From assembly GCA_037893245.1 (NCBI GenBank), contig JBAIAA010000648.1:1054001-1118000 (forward strand): DNA of 64,000 nucleotides. Reading direction: 5' to 3'. The stretch is from Crossaster papposus (Eukaryota; Echinodermata; Asteroidea; Velatida; Solasteridae). Under the pieces are notes generated by a model that was not told where the DNA came from, ran no database searches, and worked only from the letters and a program-made list of their open reading frames with translations. The stretch's first letter is position 1. The number at the start of each line of letters is the position of its first letter. A program made the translations under genes and the position numbers. Positions 25,401-34,200 of the stretch are shown in pieces.

Positions 25401-26422
25401 GAGTAGCCGGAAGCCTGCTACTACGTGTGATGTCGATGGTTTCAAACGTTTCACTGAGGTGTGAAAATTTAACTTGAATTTTCAATCGTTGGTGTTTTGT
25501 GACCCTAATTTGCATGATCTTCTTCCAGTCTACTGGATTTCCTTCTTCTGTTGAACGTACCTTTAAGGTTCTAAGGGTTTGGCCAAATTCCTTCCAGTCA
25601 CGAATGTCTTTAGTCTGGACTTCTGTCACACTGTACCTCGAAGGATACTTCCTAGCTGTTTGAATTAGGAGCGACAGTTGAGCAGGGAGAACAATATCTC
25701 TAGCCTGGGTCAAGTTTCGCTCTATAGTACTATGCACAGAATCACCTTCACTCTGACCGTGGTTTGTTTCAAAGTAGTATAGAGTGACCTGTTTCACAGA
25801 TACTGAGGCTGATACGAAATACAACAACATGGCCGGTAGTATGGAATTTTTGTTTTGCCCAATGCATCCATCACTGAATAAATCAACAATCTCTGTACCT
25901 TTGATGTCTAGCATCAGCAGATATGTGTAGAGGTTGGAGGCAATTTCATTGGACCCCCGTTTGCCTAAGCCTTCGTGATGCACGAAACAGTAACCTGCCT
26001 TGCTGTCTAATTCATAGATGGTGAAATTGTAGCAAGACAGTCTACGTTTGTAGAAGAGAGTTCCCCTACCTGATTTTGGCAAGTATATGACTTGTTGGAG
26101 ATCATACACTGAAGTTTGATGTGTCTTAGGGTTAAGGAGAGCTTCTTTCTTCTTTTCTGATTTTATTTCTCGCACTTTTTCTTTTTCTCTGATGTGTCTC
26201 AAGTACACATGGTTTAGCTTTTCTCTTTCTTGGTCATTTCCGTTACGATATGTTTCACATACTCCACATAAATCCTTCTTTGGTTTATGGAACTTCAACT
26301 TCATTACACGAAGCATTCTTCCATACAGAGTTCGCAAAGCCAGTGGTTTTGGATTTTCTGAAACATACAAGTCGTACATTTTGTTTATGTTCAGATCAGA
26401 GGCTAAGAATTGGGAAGAAGTA
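22308..26422. repeat. 2,067-bp tandem duplication of a gene 3' region
   Basis: Positions 22308-24355 and 24375-26422 are the same sequence at an offset of exactly 2,067 bp. Only two differences were noticed (near 23136/25199 and 23190/25257). A 19-bp junction (24356-24374, gtttccattctaatggtcc) joins them and equals the reverse complement of part of the hairpin right arm near 22417-22435. The hairpin and the DUF7869 coding region are both included. The near identity means either a very recent event or an assembly duplication. Confidence 0.9.
23179..24355 (-). pseudogene. Truncated duplicate of the DUF7869-type coding region
   Basis: This frame has the same residues as the copy at 25246-26422 from QFLASDLNINKMYDL to the stop, with one substitution noticed (Val for Leu three residues from the end). 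It lacks the upstream coding part. Beyond 24355 the frame stays open into the duplicated hairpin to 24531, which would give a chimeric N-terminus not present in the parent gene. Conserved family motifs (SDGCIGQNKN, NHGQSEGDSVH) are intact, but with no start region or upstream exons it is most likely a non-functional duplicate. Confidence 0.85.
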
Positions 26423-27134
26423 CTTGCGCGACAGTAATGCGATTCGGTTTTTGGGAACCTGTTGATATGAGCAATCACATTTTCCCTACGTTTGACATCT
26501 TCACTTTTAGTTTGCCTTCTTCCTCTCTGCTCTGGCATTACTGTGCCACAAAGACTTAGTTTACTCACGACTGTGCGTACCTGGCGGTCTGAAATCCCTA
26601 TGGTACTAAGAAACATACGCTTACAAACTCTGCGTGGAGATCCTGTGCTTTTCCCATTAGGTAGAAAGAATTTAGTGTTTTTCTTTTTGTATGAACCTTT
26701 GGTGGGTACTGATAGTACTATATGGCTTGCTAGCCACTCTCGCTGTGCCTGCAGGCTTCGAAGAGAGAAATACGCTTCCCTTACTGATTTTCGATCTTCT
26801 TCAGACAAATTACTGCAAGCTACACATTGGAATGTGCTTTGTTTTGCGAGCTTCCTTTAGCTTGTTTGTCTTTTCCGTATAGTATGCTTTACCACTGTTT
26901 CTATTTGTTTTCACGGTTTTATTTCGAGCTTGCTTACTTTGTGATTCATGTGTATTTTGCTCTGGTAAACACTCTATCTGGGGTTCTCCTTCCACTGTAA
27001 AATCCTCTGGTTCTAGAAGCCCAAATGTTTCATTAATGGGATCAGACTCTGCAATATCATAGGTACTTGGATACAATGCAAAGAAATCATTATGAGTTTC
27101 ACAAGAATTATCTGACCTGAAATGTTCAAAACAC
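25246..27134 (-). pseudogene. DUF7869-type gene, terminal exon (3' part), interrupted at 27134 and frameshifted
   Basis: Reading leftward from 27134, the frame continues exon sequence from across the large insertion (CFEHFRSDNSCETHND), then passes a charged linker. It reaches a Cys region (HIPMCSLQ) where it hits a stop at 26810-26812. The next frame, open to 25246, carries NLSEEDRKSVREAY, QREWLASH, then the DUF7869 region: YKRRLSCYNFTIYEL, SDGCIGQNKN, YYFETNHGQSEGDSVHSTIE and a basic C-terminal part. DUF7869 proteins are widespread in animals and look RNase H-fold or transposase-like; their function is not established. The frame change near 26.83 kb could be a 5-bp slippage (TGCAG) or a sequence error. 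The 520-residue open part starts at a non-ATG codon, so it is not a separate gene. Confidence 0.85.
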
Positions 27135-28081
27135 TATGGGCGGCCAATAGGGCAAAAAAGACAACATAAATAACTATATAATAAAGCTTGCAACGCCAAA
27201 AACATATAGAAAAACATACGAAAATACACAAAAATACGAAACTAAACAAACGAAAATACACAAAAATACGAAACTAAACAAACGAAAATACACAAAAATA
27301 CGGAATCGAAAGACAAACGAAATTACACAAAAACAAAACAACGAATAACATAAAATAAAACAAAACAACAAATTGAAACCAAATACAATTACAGATTTAC
27401 AGAACATATATAAAAGAAAACGCGAAATGGACGAAAAAACTAACAAATGTTGTGCGCCCGCCGTACGAGTAAGACAACGAAATAAACAAACAACTCCGAA
27501 TCAAACAAACAACTCGGAAAACACGCAACTCCGAAATAAACAATCAACTCCGAAATAAACCATTGCTCTGTGAATAAACGAACTGCAACCCAGAAATATA
27601 AACGAACAACTCGGAAAGAAACAAACAGCTCAGAAATAAACGAACAACTCAGAAATATACGTCCACTCGGAAAGAAACAAACAGCTCAGAAATAAACGAA
27701 CAACTCAGAAATATACGAACCACTCGGAAATATACGAACAACTCGGAAATGTACGAACAACTCAGAAATGTACGAACAACTCAGAAATGTACGAACAACT
27801 CAGAAATGTACTAACAAATCAGAAATGTACGAACAACTCAGAAATATGTATAGGCGGAACTTGGCGAGACAATCCGAATACCCGAAAGAAATTACTGCAC
27901 TAGTCTTGGATCCAAAACGTGGTATTAGACGGGCGCTAAATAGGGGTACGGCATGCATGGCGCGGCGCGCTACTCACATCGTCAAGACGTCTTGGATTAA
28001 AGACTATGCGGCCCAACCTCCTTCCATCGGTCGTGCCTATTATCGGTCACGGTACGCTAATGGATAAAACAGTGTTGCAGC
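27135..28081. repeat. Left terminal inverted repeat, about 947 bp
   Basis: It has three zones: an outer A-rich zone with cgaaaatacacaaaaatacg subrepeats (27230-27340), a zone of about 19-bp subrepeats such as gaacaactcagaaatgtac (27570-27850), and an inner unique zone (27860-28081, including ttggatccaaaacgtgg and tcggtcgtgcctattatcgg). All are matched in inverse order on the right at 43795-43155 and 41003-40776. Open frames in the A-rich part encode only Phe/Leu-rich low-complexity peptide and are not genes. Confidence 0.88.
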
Positions 28082-28423
28082 TTACCTTTGAGATTGAGGT
28101 TGGTGCGGTAGTGCGGAACGCGACGTGCGAAAACGACGAATATATAGGGCGCCCGCGCGAACCATACCCTAGCCACGAATAACGTTTGCGTTTACTAGTA
28201 CTAGCTACTTTCTACACCAAATAAACAGAATTTACTGAATTAGGACAACCGTGAATCTAAATAACTTGAGTGCTGTTGCCAGACTAGACGTCGACAACAA
28301 ACTACAGCCAGCGGCAGCAGGTGGTGGTAAGTATCGTAGAAAAAAAGGCCAAAAATGTAAGGCACGAATGCCTTATCTGCCTTTACCATGCATGGGCATG
28401 GTCGAAGGAACAGCTTAAGCCCC
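28082..28423. other. Promoter/leader-like segment inside the large element
   Basis: No ORF. Near 28138 there is a TATA-like word (gaatatatagggcg) in a GC-rich context. About 185 bp further a donor-like ggtggtaagtatc occurs at 28323-28335, as if a promoter and first exon had been captured. The beginning (cttacctttgagattgaggt) reappears inverted at about 39460-39490, where it reads as a splice-donor-like caaaggtaagctg. Whether it is transcribed cannot be told. Confidence 0.35.
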
Positions 28424-28978
28424 AGTCCCACTGAAGCCGGATATGCTACGGATCGCCCCGGATCGCCCTGAATGGCCCCGAATGGCCCCGGTTGAAATAG
28501 ACGTTTGATCCGGGTCATCCAGGGTGGACCGGGAAGGCTAACAAACAAAAAAGTGACATCTTCCCCGGTCCTACTATACGGTTCTACCACGGTTTGACTA
28601 CGGTTCCGCCACAGATGGGCCCGGATCATCCCGGTTCAAGCCTGTTTTCCCCCCATGACCCCGATTGGTCACGGATTCAATACGGTTTCGCCACGATTTC
28701 AATACGGATGCGCCACGGTTCATCGCGGATGTGCCACGGTTCACCCCAGATGACCCCGGATACACTACGGTTCATCCCGGTTCATCCGGGAAAAACCGTA
28801 GTGCGTGGTGACACCGTAGTGAATCCGTAGTGAATCCGTAGTGAACCGCAGTGTATCCGGGGTCATCCGTAGTGGAACCGTATGGAGCCGTGTGTGAACC
28901 CACTCCCGTTTTATCCCGGATAAACACGGTTACACTACAGTTACGCTACAGTTTATCCCGGTTACACTACGGATCAAC
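28424..28978. repeat. Foldback region built of CACTACGG/CCGTAGTG words
   Basis: GC-rich segment in which short degenerate words (cactacggttcatcccgg, and their complements such as ccgtagtgaatccgtagtg) alternate in both orientations, so almost any part can pair with another. The left border is near cagtcccactgaagccgg. No ORF. It resembles in style the foldback at 56277-58077. Confidence 0.7.
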
Positions 28979-29031
28979 ATATTAATATTACATATTTATT
29001 ACCCCCCCCCCTCCCCCCAATTTCTTTTTAT

Positions 29032-29292
29032 ATGTACATGTACATGTACATGTACATGTACACATGTACATGTACACATGTACATGTACATGTACGTGTA
29101 CACATGTACACATGTACACATGTACACATGTACACATGTACACATGTACACATGTACACATGTACACATGTACACATGTACACATGTACACATGTACACA
29201 TGTACACATGTACACATGTACACATGTACACATGTACACATGTACACATGTACACATGTACACATGTACATGTACATGTACATGTATATATA
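29032..29292. repeat. TACATG/TACACATG microsatellite, about 260 bp
   Basis: A pure alternation of tacatg and then tacacatg words. Because the unit is self-complementary and lacks stops in several frames, long Met-Tyr-Cys-Thr reading frames appear on both strands; none is a gene. Confidence 0.95.
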
Positions 29293-30398
29293 CTGATTTA
29301 TTAGCATCATTTGACTATAGTGACGAAACAAAATTTCCCTTGTATGATAATAGAGCAATGATGATTACGTTTTGTTGCAAAAAGATTGAAAACTAGACTG
29401 CTAACAAGCAGCCATTGTATTCATTTTTTTATATTAATTTGTGATCATTTAAACATTTCACTTGTATATTCTTTTCAGAAATCAAGAGTCCTAAACAAGG
29501 CACCACTGAAGTCCTTCTGGCTGGCAGCTGTATGAGGCTACATAATGGAGAGACATGCTACAATGGTACCACTGTTTGCTCAAGGGAGAAATGACACAAG
29601 CAATGGTTATGCCATCAGTCTCCAGCAACTCTGAATCTCTCAAATCTTTGGAAATCTCAATTCAAAAATAGATCATATTTCTTGGGGTTTAAAAAAGCAC
29701 CACAATATTACTTGCAAGGTTGTCACATTGCTTTATTTTTCATAGCCTATTTTAATAGATTGAGCTTAAAAATGCAAGTTAACAGGAATATTTTAATACA
29801 CAAATATACTACAAGGAATATCTTAGGGCAGACAACATAAATGTTTACAGTTTATCCAATATAAGGGCTGACATTGCAGCACAACTTTAAAGACTGTACT
29901 GGAGATTAGGGGGGGCACATGATCACCCCGAGATGTTTGTTAACTTGAATTCTACACTCTCAACAATTATACATTACAGTGTATATAAAGGGTCATTCTT
30001 TTTCTCCACCTCTGAAAAAGCATCACCTCTAATGTCCTCTTGTTTAAGGAGTAAAGCAAACGGGCTGGAAACGACAGTCATTGCAAATACTACTTGAATG
30101 GTAAAATGTATATTTAAACAGTTGACAACATGCTCCTCTCTTTTATTTCTATGTGGTAATTTTGAACTCATGTTTGCACAATTGGCATACATTTGTGTTT
30201 ATGTTTTTATCTTATTATACTTTACATGTATAGAACTCCGCTCGAAAGTAAAACAATATATATTTACTGGTTTGGACTGGTGTTCTTCACCTTGTCATTT
30301 TAAAGATGAAAATATTGTTTATTGTGAAATGTGAATGCACTACTTGCATTCAATAATGAATATCTTGCGTCACACTTTGGACCAATGAAGAAACCATG
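29293..30398. other. Element interior, no gene seen
   Basis: AT-rich sequence of the large TIR element left of the nested BEL element. No ORF with recognisable protein motifs and no repeat structure was noted. Confidence 0.5.
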
Positions 30399-30403
30399 AT
30401 GAC

Positions 30404-31101
30404 TGTAACGCAATTCTGTTGCCTTTGTGCCGAACCCGTTGGAACACTCTCATATATTGATCATTAATGACACTTTCCACGCAGGTGTTTGACTTGTGGA
30501 ATGTAACTAGGTTTAATCTGAAATTAAACACAGATCAAAACGATACATGCAAATGATATGTTACCATGACAATATAGTACATTTGTTTAACATAACCATA
30601 AGAGAAGTACAATCAGTTATTTGAGTTTGAACAGAAATCATTAAAACTATCAGGACATGAAGCAACTATAACAACCGTTATCCCCACAGCATGTCTGCCC
30701 AAACTTTGGTTTCTAAGAGTCCAAATCCTATCAAAGTTTGCACACAATAATAAACGGCCATAAATCCAACTACTCACGACTTTGTTGAGCACAGGTTGTA
30801 CAGTAGCACACAAAACAGAAAAGACGTCAGGTTAATTGTTTTCTTCAGGTAATTGATCGGTGATTAAAACACAGAAAACGTTGGGACATATTTTCTCTCC
30901 CAAAACGCCGAAATCAATAAGTATTCCCATGCATGTACCACACTGCAGTCGCGCACATGAAACAATGTATATAAACCATGCACAGAAATACCACATGGTT
31001 GAGGCGAACAATATTGACCTCCAGTGGTCTACAAACAATAATGTGGGTGATGCATGGTATAACGCACCTCCAAATAGTTTTAGGGAAAAGCCTGCGTTAC
31101 A
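30404..31101 (-). repeat. BEL element 3' LTR
   Basis: 698-bp copy at the 3' side of the minus-strand element, ending in the TG/CA boundary with the inverted heptamers TGTAACG and CGTTACA. Short ORFs inside it recur identically in the other LTR and are not thought to be genes. Confidence 0.95.
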
Positions 31102-31115
31102 TTCCGGCCCCTTAA
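31102..31115 (-). promoter_or_regulatory. Candidate polypurine tract of the BEL element
   Basis: On the minus strand the bases just before the 3' LTR read taaggggccggaa, a G/A-rich run broken by CC. Position directly against the LTR fits a plus-strand primer site; the interruption makes the call moderate. Confidence 0.55.
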
Positions 31116-31263
31116 ATGTAAGAGTAACCAACGCACATTTACAATCACTACAAGTAACCAGGCTCAAACAGCCAACTTTATAAACAATTAAACTTTACAA
31201 TGAAACTTTAACGTGTTGCCTCAAAAACTAACAACTGGGTCATATTGCTTGAACGAGATGCTT

Positions 31264-34200
31264 CTAGCCTCTAACACCTTCCAAAAGGCACAATTTGGTG
31301 ATTGGCCTGACAAGACTTCCGGCGGATGTCCGCACTTCCACACTCCTTACTAAACCATCTCCTCCAGGGAAGGTCTTCGAGATCCTCGCAAGAGGCCACT
31401 GACTCCTGGGCAAGTTGTCATCCCTGACCAACACTAGGTCACCAGCCTTGAAATTGGGTTGTGGCTCAATCCAACGTTGCCGAATTTGAAGCGTGGGGAG
31501 ATATTCTGCAGTCCAACGCTTCCAAAACTGCTCAACCAGGAACTGTACGTGTTTCCATCGCTTCCCATACTGGTCAGTTGCCTTCAAGTCACGAAGTGGA
31601 ACTGGATGTCCATGTCCAAGCTTCAACATATGATTGGGTGTAAGTGGTTCGAGGTCTTTCGGATCATCGGAGACTGCTGTGATAGGTCTGTCATTGACGA
31701 TAGACTCCACTTCGCAGAACAGAGTGTCGAGTCTCTCATCATCAAGCACCTGATCACGTAGGAGTGCACTCAGGACTTTCCGGCAGGTACGAATCTGGCG
31801 CTCCCAAACGCCTCCCATGTGTGAAGCCGCCGGGGGGTTGAACCGCCATTCGATCTTTCTACCAAGGAAGAAGCTCTCCGTCTGTTTGCTTGTTCCTATA
31901 TGCTGGATGGCTGCCTTGAGCTCAATTTCTCCTCCAACAAAGTTAGTCCCGTTATCGGAGTAAACTCTCTCAGGGGTTCCCCGCCTTGCCGCAAACCTCA
32001 GGAAGGCATTGAGGAATGAATCGGTTTCTAGAGTGTGCAACTTCTCCAGATGGACTGCTCTGATACTCATACAGGTGAAAATGCAGCCATATCGCTTTTC
32101 TCTGCACCGGCCCCGTTTGACATAAAACGGCCCAAAACAGTCGACACCCACATGAGTGAACGGTGGTTGACCTGAGGTAACTCTGTACGCAGGCAGATCG
32201 GCCATGCGTTGAACGCCAGGCAGTCCTCGCAGTCTTCTACAAAGCACACATTCCTTTAGAATGCGGTTGATCAAAGGTCGCACCTTGGGAATCCAGTACT
32301 GTCGTCGTATCAAGGAGAGCACATGCTCCTTGCCCGAATGGCCAGACAATACTTCATGTGCATGACGAACCATCAAGGTGGCTAGATGACTATCACGAGG
32401 TAGTATCGCTGGATACTTGCAAGTGGGCATCACTGGAGCGAGTCGAAGTCTACCGCCAAGCCTCAAAACCCCACAGACATCTATGCGTGGTTCAAGACTA
32501 TACACTGGACTCTGTCTCTGCACGGAAGCCTTGCCGGCCAACAAATCATGAAGCTCCACCTTGTAGTGTCTTCTCTGAACACTCCTGGTTATGGCCAGCT
32601 CTGCATCTTGCAGTTCACCCACAGTCAACCTCTGGTGCCCCTTGTCATCATCCAGCTTCCTGGGTCTATGCTTTCGCAGCCATTTCACAAAGCGGAGGAT
32701 CCATGCGACTGCCTTTCTGAGACCATACAACGACGAATATCTGCTGATCAACCTATCAACAGGGTCATCCTGATCAACAACCTCTATGGCTCGGGACAAT
32801 GCTACCCTTTTCACTTCCTTGTCCTTTTCCTGTAGACTAGGGACCTTCGGAGTCACGGGCCAACTGTCCTCAGTCTTCCATAAGAAGTCTGGACCTTTTC
32901 TCCATCTGTCCTTGTCAAGCATACCCTGGGCGTCAAGTCCCCTTGATGCATCGTCAGCAGGATTCTGCTGTGTGTTGACGTATCTCCACTGACTGGCAGT
33001 AGATCCATCGTGGATTGTGGCTACTCTGTTAGCAACAAATGTTTGCAGACGCTTCGAGTGGCTACTGATGTACTGGAGCACCACCATGCTATCCGACCAG
33101 AACGTTGACCCTTGCACCTGTAGCCTTAGTTCTCTTCTGAGCATCTGGTCCATCCTCACTGCAACAACTGCGGCAGATAGCTCGAGTCTAGGGATTGTCA
33201 TGGTCTTCAACGGTGCAAGTCGTGATTTGCCGATCAGAAAGCTGCAGTGGACATCACCATCACTGTTGATCAAACGGGCATACGAGACGCTACCATAGGC
33301 ATTCTGCGACGCGTCAGAGAAGTGATGCAAACAACATTCACTAACAACTCCAAACCCATCGGGAACCAGACATCTATCAACGGCAAACTGCTCCAACCTG
33401 GGAAGATCATCTAACCATTTGGCCCACTGATCTTCTGTGCTGACCTCCAATGGTTCATCCCAGCCCTTTCCAACTATTCTGCATTCATTCTGGAACAGAA
33501 TCTTGGCTGTCAGAACAAATGGACAAACAAATCCAAGAGGATCGTACACTGAGCTCAGGATACTTAAGAGGCCTCTCTTGGTGTGACATCCACGCCTTGT
33601 CTTTATCTTGACTCCAATCTGATCACGTTCGGTGTCCCAACGTACTCCAAGGGCTCTCTCCACAGGAAGACGTCCATGGTCAAGGTCCAAGTTGCTGACT
33701 GTCTTGGCCCTTTCAGCCGTTGGTATTGAGTCCATGACCTTTCTGCTACTGCAGATCCACTTAGTCAAGTGGAAGCCGCCTTTAGCCAGAAGCTGCATCA
33801 GCTGCTTGACCATGAGTGCCGCATCATCCTCCGACTTGAAGGATTTGAGAAGATCATCGACATAGAAATTCTCTTTCACTGCCAGGACCGCATCCCTGCT
33901 GAACGTAGTCTCATTGTCGTCTGCTGTTCTCCGAAGAGCAAATGTAGCACAACTAGGACTCCATACACCTCCAAAGAGATGGACCGTCATACGAAACACT
34001 TCAGGAGGTCGAGTAGGATCTCCTTCAGGCCACCATAGGAATCGCAACACATCTCTGTGCTCCTTGGAGACTCCAACCTGATGGAACATCTGCTCAACAT
34101 CTCCCATCAATCCCACCTTGTGCTCTCGGAAACGGGTAAGTACACCAATCAACTTATTCATCATGTCCGGCCCCTGTAATACTCTTTCATTTAGCGAAGT

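Noticed and set aside
27013-27446. Phe/Cys/Leu-rich membrane-like peptides in the TIR (also at 43399-43923)
   Set aside because: Translation of A/T-rich subrepeats of the terminal inverted repeats, with no conserved motif.
28988-29396. Long Met-Tyr-Cys-Thr-Val reading frames on both strands
   Set aside because: They are translations of the TACATG/TACACATG microsatellite, stop-free in several frames because of the repeat unit.
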